Shown here piece by piece: positions 1 to 8,186 of a stretch of 64,000 bases of DNA; within the stretch, counting starts at the first letter, position 1, and each line of letters opens with the position of its first letter. Location of the stretch: NCBI RefSeq assembly GCF_037949795.1, contig NZ_CP149934.1:310001-374000 (forward strand). Direction: 5' to 3'. A program made the translations under genes and the position numbers. This DNA is from Thioclava sp. GXIMD2076. Its GTDB lineage: Bacteria > Pseudomonadota > Alphaproteobacteria > Rhodobacterales > Rhodobacteraceae. The notes beneath the pieces were generated by a model. The model had not been told where the DNA came from, did not search any database, and was given only the letters and a program-made list of their open reading frames with translations.

Positions 1-2112
1 CAGGATCGAATTGCCGCCAGATATGAAGGCCACATATTGCCGCCCCTGATATTCGTAGATCGCGGGGTTGGCCACCACGGGTGCCTGCAATTGCGAGGAC
101 CAGAGTTCCTCTCCCGTGTTCAGATCGAAGGCGCGTGCCTTGGCATCCATCGTGGCTCCGATAAATACGAGCCCCGATTTGGTCACCGCAGGACCGCCGA
201 TGGTGGGCGAGCCCATGCTCTCGGGCATGAAAAAGCCGTATTTCTGCGAGCTGCCCAGAGGCTTGCGCCATTTCACATCGCCCGTATGCATATCGATTGC
301 CACCAGCTCGCCAAAGGGCGGCTTCCAGCAGGGCATCCCGAGCCAGTTCATCGCCGTCATCAGGCTCATCCCATAGGGCGCGCCCTGCTGCGGATAATAG
401 CCGTTCTCGTTGCCCGAGCCACCAGCGACCTTATCATAGGTCTCGCGGTCATAGAGCTTGATATACTGCACGATATGCGAGGTATTCACGACCGCGATCT
501 GGCTTTCGGGGTCGAAGGCCACGCCGCCCCATTGCACGCCACCGGCGCTATCGGGATAGGTCAGCACCCCCTCGCCCTTGGTGGTGGGCGGCGTATACAT
601 CCCGCGATAATCGAGATTGTCGAAGAGCTTCGAGCATTGGCCCCCCGACACAAGATCCGCGATCCCCCAGACCTCGGGCTTTTTCGACTGATCGAGAAGC
701 GGCGCGGGCTTGGTGGGGAAAGGCTGCGTGGGCGCATAATATTCGCCCTCGACCGAGCCATCACCCTGCGGCACGGGACGTTCCTCGATAGGCCAGACAT
801 CCTCACCAGTGGCGCGGTTGACGGTAAAGAGGAAGCCCATCTTGGTGGCCTGCATCAGCGCGGGGATCTCCTTGCCGTCCACCGTGATATCCATCAGCGT
901 GGGGGCCGAGTTTATGTCATAATCCCAGATATCGTGATGCACCCATTGCCGCGACCAGACCACCTCACCGGTATCAAGATCGAGCGCAGTGGTGGAGGTC
1001 GCATAGGGGATCTCCTGCGTGCGGTTACCGCCCCAGTAATTGGGCGAGGGCGAAGCCACCGGCAGATAGACCATGTTCAGCCCCAGATCGACCGACATCG
1101 CGGTCCAGACATTGGCGGTGCCGGTCTGGCGGCGGATATCTTCGGGTAGGGTTTCGAAGGCCCATTCCAGCTTGCCGGTCTGCGCATTCACAGAGAAGAC
1201 CGCGCCCGGAGGGGCTTCGGCATATTCCCAGTCCTTGCCCGCCCAGCCGAGGATCACATGATCGCCCGCAACCGTTGGCGGCTGCAGCACCGAGAAGGGG
1301 AAACGGTCATTGACCGTATTCCACTGGTTCACATCCAGCACGCCATCCTTGCCGAAATCGGGGCAGGATTTGCCGCTATCGGCATCGACCGCGAAAAGCT
1401 GCGCATCCATCGTCCCGATATAGACGATCTTCTGGCAGATCTTGCCTTCGACAGGGTTTGCCGCCTGCCAATAGGCCACGCCGCGGTTCTTCAGTGCGGG
1501 CTGGGTAAGCGCCTCGAGCCTGGATTTGGTGTCAAAGGCCCATTTCTGCTCGCCCGTCGCCGGATCGAGGGCGAGGATACGGTAGAAGGGCGTGCCGATA
1601 TAGAGCGTGTCATTGGCAAAGATCGGCGTAGCCGACCAGACAGTGGCGGGCTGGTCTCCCGAGCCGTCCGAGACATCGCCCGTATGCAGATCCCAGACCT
1701 TTTCCAGCTTGCCCACATTTTCGGGCGTGATCTGGGTCAGGGGAGAGTATTTCTGGGCGTTCAACTGCCCGTGGAAGCTGTCCCAACCGGCGGTTTCGGG
1801 CACAAGGGGCGTGCCGTTGCGCGTGCGGGTTTCGGCGGAGAAGAGCGGATCGGCCACGCCCGGATAGCGGTCCTGTGCAGTCTGCACCGGGGCTGCGGGG
1901 CTGTCCTCATCGGCCCCCGGATCGCTGCTCTGGTCCGCGCCTTGGGTCATGCCGGACATAGCGTTCGGGTCCGTGCCGTCCTGAGATGCGGCCTCCTGCG
2001 CGGGCGGCGAATCGGAGGGCGCTGCGGGCGTTTGCGTCTCCTGTGCTACGGCCGCCCATGGCAGAGTGAGCGCCAGCAGGGCCAGCGTTGCGGTCTGTGT
2101 CGCGCGCATCAT
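1..2112 (-). CDS. sldA: PQQ-dependent polyol/sugar dehydrogenase, catalytic subunit (3' end outside window)
   Basis: Periplasmic quinoprotein of the membrane-bound glucose/quinate/polyol dehydrogenase family. It oxidises a polyol or sugar and passes electrons to ubiquinone. The frame is open from ATG 2112 to the window edge (704 residues), and the last codons (AFISGGNSIL) look like the final propeller blade, so only a short C-terminus is missing. An N-terminal signal peptide (about residues 1-23, ending AVAQ) and a Pro/Ala/Asp-rich linker precede the PQQ domain. HHDIWDYDI matches the active-site His region of glucose dehydrogenases. The start overlaps the stop of the small membrane gene upstream (ATGA). 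This two-gene split resembles Gluconobacter SldBA rather than one-piece Gcd; the substrate is inferred only. Confidence 0.85.
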   Translation of the reverse strand, partial: MMRATQTATLALLALTLPWAAVAQETQTPAAPSDSPPAQEAASQDGTDPNAMSGMTQGADQSSDPGADEDSPAAPVQTAQDRYPGVADPLFSAETRTRNGTPLVPETAGWDSFHGQLNAQKYSPLTQITPENVGKLEKVWDLHTGDVSDGSGDQPATVWSATPIFANDTLYIGTPFYRILALDPATGEQKWAFDTKSRLEALTQPALKNRGVAYWQAANPVEGKICQKIVYIGTMDAQLFAVDADSGKSCPDFGKDGVLDVNQWNTVNDRFPFSVLQPPTVAGDHVILGWAGKDWEYAEAPPGAVFSVNAQTGKLEWAFETLPEDIRRQTGTANVWTAMSVDLGLNMVYLPVASPSPNYWGGNRTQEIPYATSTTALDLDTGEVVWSRQWVHHDIWDYDINSAPTLMDITVDGKEIPALMQATKMGFLFTVNRATGEDVWPIEERPVPQGDGSVEGEYYAPTQPFPTKPAPLLDQSKKPEVWGIADLVSGGQCSKLFDNLDYRGMYTPPTTKGEGVLTYPDSAGGVQWGGVAFDPESQIAVVNTSHIVQYIKLYDRETYDKVAGGSGNENGYYPQQGAPYGMSLMTAMNWLGMPCWKPPFGELVAIDMHTGDVKWRKPLGSSQKYGFFMPESMGSPTIGGPAVTKSGLVFIGATMDAKARAFDLNTGEELWSSQLQAPVVANPAIYEYQGRQYVAFISGGNSIL

Positions 2113-2480
2113 GCCATCACCTCGCTTTTGCGCAGCGAGCGGCCCGCGCGCAGATCATAAATCAAGCCGAGCGCGACGACGACCATCGCCACGATCAACC
2201 ACCATTCATGCAGGAAATACCCTGCAGCCGCTGTCCCTAGCGCGCCGAGCGCCACGAGGATACGCAGCACCAGGCGAAGCCCGCCCGGGCGCGTGATCTG
2301 GATCCAGAGCCCCGCAATCACGATCAGGATCGAGCTGGCGATCACCAGCCCCGCCCCGAAGGTACCGGTCACCCCTGTAAGCGGCGTCATGAAATTCCAA
2401 ACCGCCACAACGGCACCGCCCAGCCCGCCTGCCACGATCCCGATCGTGCGCGGGCGCTCCGATGAATATGCGCTACCCAT
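2109..2480 (-). CDS. sldB: Small membrane subunit of PQQ dehydrogenase (SldB-like)
   Basis: A 123-residue protein that is almost entirely hydrophobic, with about four or five membrane segments. It corresponds in size and position to SldB of Gluconobacter and to the N-terminal membrane domain of one-piece glucose dehydrogenases. That domain anchors the quinoprotein and hands electrons to ubiquinone. The start is placed at ATG 2480 because GGAGGAGG lies just upstream; a 12-residue longer frame has no such site. The gene is translationally coupled to the catalytic subunit through an ATGA overlap. Assignment rests on topology and neighbourhood, since such short membrane proteins carry few diagnostic residues. 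Confidence 0.75.
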   Translation of the reverse strand: MGSAYSSERPRTIGIVAGGLGGAVVAVWNFMTPLTGVTGTFGAGLVIASSILIVIAGLWIQITRPGGLRLVLRILVALGALGTAAAGYFLHEWWLIVAMVVVALGLIYDLRAGRSLRKSEVMA

Positions 2481-2626
2481 CACGTCCTCCTCCGCCAAAA
2501 TAGCCCGACATGTCAATTTGACATACAGATGGCGGAACGCAGCCGATCACGATTGGATCCATAAAAAATGATGGAACCTGAAGTAAGCTTCTCGCCCTGC
2601 GTCAGAAAAGCGGCCTTCGGCAGATG

Positions 2627-2651
2627 CGAAAAGGGGCTGCAAGCCAGCCCC
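2627..2651 (-). terminator. Intrinsic terminator after the Gfo/Idh operon
   Basis: A perfect 7-bp inverted repeat (GGGGCTG at 2633-2639, CAGCCCC at 2645-2651) with a 5-nt loop. On the minus strand it is followed by TTTT. It lies 24 bp past the stop of the last gene of the 6815-2675 operon. Confidence 0.7.
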
Positions 2652-2674
2652 CCTTCCCCGCAATGCCTTCTGCG

Positions 2675-3730
2675 TCAGGACATCACTTCTTCTGCCGTTG
2701 CAAGATACTCGAGCCCCAATATCGCGATCACCCGATCAAGCGTTCCCAGCATCACGAGCGACGTATCGAGCGGCCGTTTGGGGGTTTCGCTCTGCCCCGC
2801 CGCAATACAGCGCGCAACCTCGGCGGCCTCATAGAACAGCCCCTCGAAATGGCGCCCCCGCGGCTCGTCCCATGTCAACACAGACGCGCCATCGGCAGAG
2901 GCCAGCGTGAACGGCCCCGGCAGGTTGAATTCGGACCCGAAGCGCAGCGTGGCTTTGGTTCCCACGATCACCGCATTCGTGGGCGTGAAGCCGTAAAGCG
3001 TGGTGGAAAGCGTCGCCTGATTGCCCGCGTGATCGGCCATCATCAGCGAGAGCTGCCCATGGACCCCGCTTTCGTCCATCTGTTTCTGCCCCACCAGCGT
3101 CGCGGGCGCCCCCATCAGACGCGTGATCAGCGACAGCGGATAGGTGCCCAGATCCATCAGCGGGCCGCCTGCGAGCGCGGGATCGAAGATACGGTGATCG
3201 CGGCTGAAATACTCGCCATAATCGGTCTGGACCGACTTGATCTCGCCCAAGGTTCCCGCCGCCAGAAGCTGGTCGATCACATCGAATTTCGGCAGGAAAT
3301 AGGTCCAGAGTGCCTCGGCCAGAAACAACCCCTTGTCCCGTGCCAGCGCCGCCATCTGACGGCCCTGGCTCTGCGACATCGCCATCGGCTTTTCCACCAG
3401 CACATGTTTGCCGGCCCCGAGCGCCAGCATCACATGCTCGAAATGCAGGTTATGCGGGCTGGCCACATAGATCACATCAAGGCTCGGATCATTGACCAGC
3501 GAGGCATAGGACCCATGCGCCGTCTCGATCTCCCATCTATCCGCGAAATCCTGCGCCTTATCGAGGCTGCGCGAGCCCACGGCAGCAAAGATCTGGCGCG
3601 TATGGGCACGGGTCGAGGCAATGAACTGCTCGGCAATCCAGCCGGTGCCGAGCACCCCCCATCGGAGCGCGGGCGCCGCCATCGGATCGGGGATACGGGA
3701 CGCGGGCAGGGTCTGCGGAAAATCGGTCAT
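2675..3730 (-). CDS. Gfo/Idh/MocA family oxidoreductase
   Basis: A 351-residue NAD(P)-dependent sugar or polyol dehydrogenase of the Gfo/Idh/MocA superfamily. The N-terminal Rossmann motif is GVLGTGWIAEQF. The catalytic Lys sits in VEKPMAMS, and the C-terminal domain carries the GGPLMDLGTYPL signature. ATG 3730 is chosen because it overlaps the upstream stop (ATGA) and has GGGAGA before it; a five-residue longer start at 3745 is possible. It is the last gene of a four-gene operon with two other dehydrogenases and an inosose-dehydratase-like isomerase. A role on an inositol-derived or pseudo-sugar substrate is inferred; the exact substrate is unknown. Confidence 0.85.
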   Translation of the reverse strand: MTDFPQTLPASRIPDPMAAPALRWGVLGTGWIAEQFIASTRAHTRQIFAAVGSRSLDKAQDFADRWEIETAHGSYASLVNDPSLDVIYVASPHNLHFEHVMLALGAGKHVLVEKPMAMSQSQGRQMAALARDKGLFLAEALWTYFLPKFDVIDQLLAAGTLGEIKSVQTDYGEYFSRDHRIFDPALAGGPLMDLGTYPLSLITRLMGAPATLVGQKQMDESGVHGQLSLMMADHAGNQATLSTTLYGFTPTNAVIVGTKATLRFGSEFNLPGPFTLASADGASVLTWDEPRGRHFEGLFYEAAEVARCIAAGQSETPKRPLDTSLVMLGTLDRVIAILGLEYLATAEEVMS

Positions 3731-4890
3731 CAGAGTGTCTCCCATTTACGGCTTGTCAGGGACCGGTCCATCGCATCGACGATCCGCTGGTTTTCCAGTC
3801 CGAAGGCAAAATCGGGATAGCAGGCCTGCCCGCAGATCCCATCGATCAGATCGCGGACCTCGATCACCTTCACATCGAAATAGCCCAGCCCCCCGCCTGC
3901 AAAATCGAAGGGGAAGAAAGCCGAGAATTGCGGCACCTGCGAGCCTGCCAGAAGCGTCTTGAAGCCGCGATCAGGTTTGGGGTCATCGAAGCGTGCGACC
4001 TTGAGCTCGTTGAACCGTTCACCATCCATCAGGATCGTGCCTTTGGTGCCCGAGATTTCCCAATAGACCCCAAAGACCTTGCCCGCGCTCACACGGCTGG
4101 CCTCGATCGTGCCGCCCGCGCCAGAGGCGAAGCGGATCATGGTCTGGATCTGGTCCTCGTTCTCCACCTCGCGGCGCGGGGCATCCGCGCCCGCACGGGC
4201 CGAATAGCCGCCTGCGCCCTGCGGCTCGGGGCGTGTCGGGAAATAGGTCTGTGCCTGTGCGATGGTCTCGGCCACAGGCCCCATCAGATATTGCGCCACC
4301 GAAATCACATGACTGCCCAGATCGCCAAGCGCACCGGTGCCCGCCTCGCGCCGTGTGCAGCGCCACGAAAAGGGCAGATCGGGGTCGTTGAAGAAGCCCT
4401 GATCGAACCAGCCGCGAAAGCGCATCGGCTGGCCTATCTCTCCCGCCTCGATCAACTGCTTGGCCAGCATCGCGGCCGGCGTCTTGATATTGTTGAAGGC
4501 CACCATTGTCTTTACCCCCGCGCGGCGCGCGGCGTCCTCCATCTCCTCGGCCTCTGCCACCGTCACCGAGAGGGGCTTCTCGCAATAGACATGTTTTCCT
4601 GCGGCAATAGCGGCCAATGCCATCTCGTGATGGAGCGCATTGGGCGAGGTAATATCGACAACATCCACCTCGGGGTCGGACACCAGCTGACGCCAGTCAC
4701 CCGTCGAGCGGGCAAATCCGAACCGTGCCGCGGCCTTGGCCGCAAGTGTCTCTGTGGCATCGGCGAGCATATAGAGTTCGGGCTGGGCGGGCAGATCGGG
4801 ATAGAGCATCGCCGCACGGCGGAAGGCATCGGCATGGGCCTGGCCCATGAACCCCGAACCGATCAACCCGATTTTGAGTGTCTTGGTCAT
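3730..4890 (-). CDS. Gfo/Idh/MocA family oxidoreductase
   Basis: A 386-residue NAD(P)-dependent dehydrogenase. The Rossmann motif GLIGSGFMGQAH is at the N-terminus, the catalytic Lys is in YCEKPLSV, and the substrate-domain signature is GALGDLGSHVISVAQYLMG. ATG 4890 has AGGAGG eight bases upstream. A longer frame to 5061 exists, but its first 57 residues are Arg/Pro-rich shadow sequence. The gene begins 10 bp after the TIM-barrel gene and overlaps the next dehydrogenase by ATGA. The family includes inositol, scyllo-inositol and glucose-type dehydrogenases; specificity cannot be read from sequence alone. Confidence 0.87.
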   Translation of the reverse strand: MTKTLKIGLIGSGFMGQAHADAFRRAAMLYPDLPAQPELYMLADATETLAAKAAARFGFARSTGDWRQLVSDPEVDVVDITSPNALHHEMALAAIAAGKHVYCEKPLSVTVAEAEEMEDAARRAGVKTMVAFNNIKTPAAMLAKQLIEAGEIGQPMRFRGWFDQGFFNDPDLPFSWRCTRREAGTGALGDLGSHVISVAQYLMGPVAETIAQAQTYFPTRPEPQGAGGYSARAGADAPRREVENEDQIQTMIRFASGAGGTIEASRVSAGKVFGVYWEISGTKGTILMDGERFNELKVARFDDPKPDRGFKTLLAGSQVPQFSAFFPFDFAGGGLGYFDVKVIEVRDLIDGICGQACYPDFAFGLENQRIVDAMDRSLTSRKWETL

Positions 4891-4900
4891 TGCGGCCTCC

Positions 4901-5800
4901 TCATGCCGGAACGAACTGGGAAAGAATATATTCACGGGCGGCCGTGACCGCGGGTCGCGGCGGCACCTTGGCGGGATCCTGCTCTGCCTCGACCACCAGC
5001 CACCCCTGATAGCCGCTCTCGCGGACAAAGCGTGCAAGCGGCCCGAAATCGATGCAGCCATCCCCCGGCACGGTAAACATGCCCGTGCGCACGCCGGCGT
5101 TGAAACTCATGTCGTCCTGCCGCACACGGGCCATTGCTTCGGGGCGCATGTCCTTGAGATGGATATGGCATATCCTCTGACCGAAGTCGGCGATCAGGCG
5201 ATCATACGCATAGCCCGCCCCGGCCGCATGGCCGGTATCCAGCAATAGCCCCAGTTCTGGGCCGGACTGGGCAAAAATCTCGGCCACTTCCTCATAGGTC
5301 TCGGCCACCATCATCAGGTGGTGGTGATAGGCCAGCCGCAGCCCGTAACGCGTCTGCAAGGCGTCCGCGAACCGCGTCAGGCGCTCGGCATAGGCACGCC
5401 GATCGGATGTCGACATCAGCACGCGCCGCGACATCGGCTGATCGAGCGCGTCAGGTTCGGCCATCATCGCGACCTCGCCATAGACCATCACCCGGGCCCC
5501 CATCGCCTGCAAAAGCCGCGCATGTGGCCCGACTGCCGCCAGTTCCTCGTCCACGCCCCGCAGGGCCAGCTCGCCCGAATACCAGCCCGAGGCCAGATCG
5601 AGCCCGTAATCTGCCAGAAGCGGGCCGAGAACTGCCGCATCACGCGGAAATTTGCGGCCAAGCTCGATGCCCTGATACCCCGTCTCCGCGGCATCGTTCA
5701 GGCAGGTCGAGAGCGGGATATCCGCGCCCAGATCTTCGAGCACGTCATTGGCCCAGCTCAGGGGGCTCACACCCAATTTGACACCTTGTGGAAGCCCCAT
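4901..5800 (-). CDS. Sugar-phosphate isomerase/epimerase TIM barrel, inosose-dehydratase-like
   Basis: A 299-residue xylose-isomerase-like TIM barrel. The opening GVSPLSWANDVLEDLG, AYHHHLM, LLDTGHAAGAGY, HIHLKDMR and the terminal VVEAEQDP closely parallel the IolE protein at 8187-9113. It is therefore a second, divergent member of the myo-inosose-2 dehydratase group. Metal-binding Glu, Asp and His positions are present. ATG 5800 has GGAGGAGGTG upstream and lies 1 bp after the stop of the preceding iolG. It may act on another inosose isomer or a related keto-polyol; that is inference from context. Confidence 0.83.
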   Translation of the reverse strand: MGLPQGVKLGVSPLSWANDVLEDLGADIPLSTCLNDAAETGYQGIELGRKFPRDAAVLGPLLADYGLDLASGWYSGELALRGVDEELAAVGPHARLLQAMGARVMVYGEVAMMAEPDALDQPMSRRVLMSTSDRRAYAERLTRFADALQTRYGLRLAYHHHLMMVAETYEEVAEIFAQSGPELGLLLDTGHAAGAGYAYDRLIADFGQRICHIHLKDMRPEAMARVRQDDMSFNAGVRTGMFTVPGDGCIDFGPLARFVRESGYQGWLVVEAEQDPAKVPPRPAVTAAREYILSQFVPA

Positions 5801-5801
5801 C

Positions 5802-6815
5802 TCACACCTCCTCCAGCTGGGGTTGGCGCAGATCGACCGCACGACCTTCGCACATCGAACGGATTGCAGCCTCGACCAGACGCTGCGCCTCGAACCCGTC
5901 GCGGATACCGGCCAGCGGCACATGGCCGTCGCGGATCATCGCCACGAAATCCACCATCTCGTCGCGATAGGCCTGCGCGAAACGCTCGAGGAAATAGGCT
6001 TCTGGCGGCGCGCTCAAAGCGCCCGAACGGGTCGACACGACCATATGGTGCTGCGGCTGGTTGGCGATCGAAAGCACCTCATGTGAGCAGAGCGCCTCGA
6101 GCCTCTGGTCGAAGCCCATCGGACCACGGCGGCACCCGGTGATCTGGGCCTGTCGCCCCGAAACGGTGGTCATCGTGATCATCAGGCTATCTACATCGCC
6201 CGCCGCCCCGATCTCCTCGGAGATCAGGCAGGCGCCTACCGCATAGACGGTGGCGATCTCCTCGTCCATCATATAGCGCACCATATCGGCATCATGGATC
6301 GAGCTGTCGCGGAACATGCCGCCCGAGCGTTCCACATAGGCGCGCGGCGGCGGCGCGGGATCTCGCGACCACATGCTCAGCTGTTCGAGCCGCCCCGCCT
6401 CGCCCGACGCGATCCGCTCGCGCAGGGCCCGGAAGCTGGCATCATAGCGGCGCTGGAACCCCATCATGCACCTGATCCCCGACGCCTCGACCGCCTGTGT
6501 CACCTGCTCGGACAGCGCGAAATCCAGACTGATCGGCTTCTCGCAGAAGACCGCCTTGCCGGTCTGGGCCGCAAGCCGCAGCAGGTCGACGTGGCTGTCG
6601 GTGGAACTGGCGATGATCACGCCATCAATGTCAGGATCATCGAAGATGTCCTGTGTGGCGCGCAATTGTGCCCCTGTCGCCGCACAAAGCTGTGCACGCG
6701 CGGGGCTGTCGATCGGATCGGCAATCGCTACAAGCGAGACATCCGGCAAGCGCGCAGCGTTCAGCGCATGGATCTGTCCGATGCGCCCTGCCCCGAAACA
6801 GGCAAGTCTGGTCAT
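5802..6815 (-). CDS. iolG: Inositol 2-dehydrogenase (IolG-like)
   Basis: A 337-residue Gfo/Idh/MocA enzyme that oxidises myo-inositol to 2-keto-myo-inositol with NAD+. Seen: N-terminal FGAGRIGQIH Rossmann motif, CEKPISLD with the catalytic Lys, GFQRRYDASF, and the MFRDSSIHDADMVRYM substrate motif typical of IolG. It is the first gene of the 6815-2675 operon and is divergent from a LacI-type regulator across a 104-bp promoter region. A second IolG-like gene at 14037-15047 shares the same motifs. One of the two may prefer another inositol isomer. Confidence 0.87.
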   Translation of the reverse strand: MTRLACFGAGRIGQIHALNAARLPDVSLVAIADPIDSPARAQLCAATGAQLRATQDIFDDPDIDGVIIASSTDSHVDLLRLAAQTGKAVFCEKPISLDFALSEQVTQAVEASGIRCMMGFQRRYDASFRALRERIASGEAGRLEQLSMWSRDPAPPPRAYVERSGGMFRDSSIHDADMVRYMMDEEIATVYAVGACLISEEIGAAGDVDSLMITMTTVSGRQAQITGCRRGPMGFDQRLEALCSHEVLSIANQPQHHMVVSTRSGALSAPPEAYFLERFAQAYRDEMVDFVAMIRDGHVPLAGIRDGFEAQRLVEAAIRSMCEGRAVDLRQPQLEEV

Positions 6816-6890
6816 GGTCTTTCTCCCTCAGGCCCTCCCGGCCTTGGGCAAAGATTAGGCTTGCACGAAGCTGCCACATAGACCAGATTT

Positions 6891-6906
6891 TGATGAGATT
6901 TCATCA
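6891..6906. promoter_or_regulatory. Candidate operator in the iolG/lacI divergent promoter
   Basis: TGATGA-GATT-TCATCA is a perfect 6-4-6 inverted repeat, 14 bp before the preferred lacI start and 75 bp before iolG. LacI-family regulators commonly bind such dyads in their own divergent promoters. An alternative ATG at 6893, inside the repeat, would lengthen the regulator by nine residues. Confidence 0.5.
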
Positions 6907-6919
6907 GATCGAGTTGCTC

Positions 6920-7936
6920 ATGACCCGCAAGGCCACTGCCGCCGATGTTGCCCGAGACGCCGGCGTCTCGGCAGCAACCGTGGACCGTGTGCTCAACAAT
7001 CGTGGGGGCGTGGGCGAGGATAAGGAGCGGCGCGTATTGGAGGCCGCAAGGCGGCTGAAACTGGATCGCGCACTTGATCTGCGGGCCGCGCGCACCCTGC
7101 GGGTCGCCGTGTTCCTGCAACCGGGCACAAACCCGTTCCATGCCAGTCTGGCCGCGGCTTTCCGCGCCCAGAACCATGGGCCCAATCCGTTCAACCTGCA
7201 AAGCCGTATCCACCATGCCGATCCGCGCGATGCGACCAGCACGCTCAAGGCGCTTCGTAAGGCCTCGGCCAGCCATGAGGCGCTGATCACCTGCCTGCCC
7301 GACACCCCCTCCATTGCTGCCTTTCTGGAAGCCCGTGCCGCCTCGGGCCAGCCCGTGATCACGCTGGCCAGCGATGTCGGTGCGCCACATGCAATCTATA
7401 TCGGCCCCGATAACTACCGCGCGGGGCGTATCGCGGGCGAGTTGACGGGACGGTTTCTGGGGCGGCACGGGGGAAAGGTGCTGGTGATGGCGGGGCATCT
7501 GTCAATGATCGGTCAGACCGAGCGCTGTGAGGGCATCCGCGACGCGCTGGCAGAGCATTATCCGCGCGCCCGGCTCCTCGATATTGTCGAGATGGGAGAC
7601 GGGGTCGAGCGGGCCGCGCATTTCCTGCATACGGCCCTGCGTGCCGAGCCCGATATCGCGGCAATCTACTGTGCCTCGGCCGCCGTGAAGGAAATTGCAC
7701 AGGCGCTCGCCCTCCACTCTCGAGGCGCGGCCCGGCCCGTGGTAATCGCGCATGAATTGACCCCCGAGCGGCGCAGACTGCTGGCGGAGGGGATAATCGA
7801 TGCATTGATCGATCAGGAGCCGGCGGTCGAGGTCGAAACCGCGCTACGCCAGATCGCGATTATTTTCGGGCGCAGCGAGCCGGGAGGCCTCGAGATGGAA
7901 ACGCCGCTGCGCATCTATCTGCGTGAACATCTGTAG
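6920..7936 (+). CDS. LacI-family transcriptional regulator
   Basis: A 338-residue regulator. The N-terminal helix-turn-helix ATAADVARDAGVSAATVDRVLNN is followed by a hinge and a periplasmic-binding-protein-like domain that would sense a sugar (VAVFLQPGTNPFHASL, ASDVGAPHAIYIGPDNYRAGRIAG). ATG 6920 is chosen because family members begin a few residues before the HTH; ATG 6893 is the alternative. It is divergent from the iolG operon and is probably its local repressor, responding to an inositol-related ligand. The VDRVLN wording is shared with the second LacI protein at 20816-21844, so the two may have overlapping operators. Confidence 0.9.
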   Translation: MTRKATAADVARDAGVSAATVDRVLNNRGGVGEDKERRVLEAARRLKLDRALDLRAARTLRVAVFLQPGTNPFHASLAAAFRAQNHGPNPFNLQSRIHHADPRDATSTLKALRKASASHEALITCLPDTPSIAAFLEARAASGQPVITLASDVGAPHAIYIGPDNYRAGRIAGELTGRFLGRHGGKVLVMAGHLSMIGQTERCEGIRDALAEHYPRARLLDIVEMGDGVERAAHFLHTALRAEPDIAAIYCASAAVKEIAQALALHSRGAARPVVIAHELTPERRRLLAEGIIDALIDQEPAVEVETALRQIAIIFGRSEPGGLEMETPLRIYLREHL

Positions 7937-7940
7937 CGGC

Positions 7941-7964
7941 GGGGGAACCGGCTGCGGCTCCCCC
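7941..7964. terminator. Hairpin between convergent genes
   Basis: GGGGGAACCG pairs with CGGCTCCCCC around a 4-nt loop, with a 2-nt internal mismatch. It lies between the convergent stops at 7936 and 7971, so it can serve both strands. T-runs are weak. Confidence 0.5.
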
Positions 7965-7970
7965 CCTCTG

Positions 7971-8183
7971 TCAGGTCTGCCGGTCTTTCCCTGAACTGTG
8001 GCGCAGCAACAGCCGCCACCCCAGATAGGCACCACAGGCCCCAAAAAGGATGGCCCAGCCCGCGCTTCCGGTCAGCGCCTCGAACACTGCCCAGCCGAGG
8101 CAGAGCGCCACCAGAACAAGGCGCATCCAGAGCGGCAGATAGATCGGATGATCAAAGGCAAAGAGACGTTCGAGATCGAGCAC
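7971..8183 (-). CDS. Small hypothetical membrane protein
   Basis: A 70-residue protein with a GTG start, two or three hydrophobic segments (about residues 19-62) and a basic C-terminus (WRLLLRHSSGKDRQT). It starts 3 bp after the iolE stop, with GAGGGG almost touching the start codon. It occupies the last place of the inositol operon, where many bacteria carry iolB. No family is recognised. Tight coupling and the coherent amphipathic N-terminus (MLDLERLFAFDHPIYLPLW) argue that it is real. A shorter start at the internal Met20 is possible. Confidence 0.55.
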   Translation of the reverse strand: MLDLERLFAFDHPIYLPLWMRLVLVALCLGWAVFEALTGSAGWAILFGACGAYLGWRLLLRHSSGKDRQT

Positions 8184-8186
8184 CCC

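Noticed and set aside
37..1149. 370-residue open frame on the plus strand at the left edge
   Set aside because: Antisense to the PQQ dehydrogenase, which is open from 2112 to the edge with clear quinoprotein motifs.
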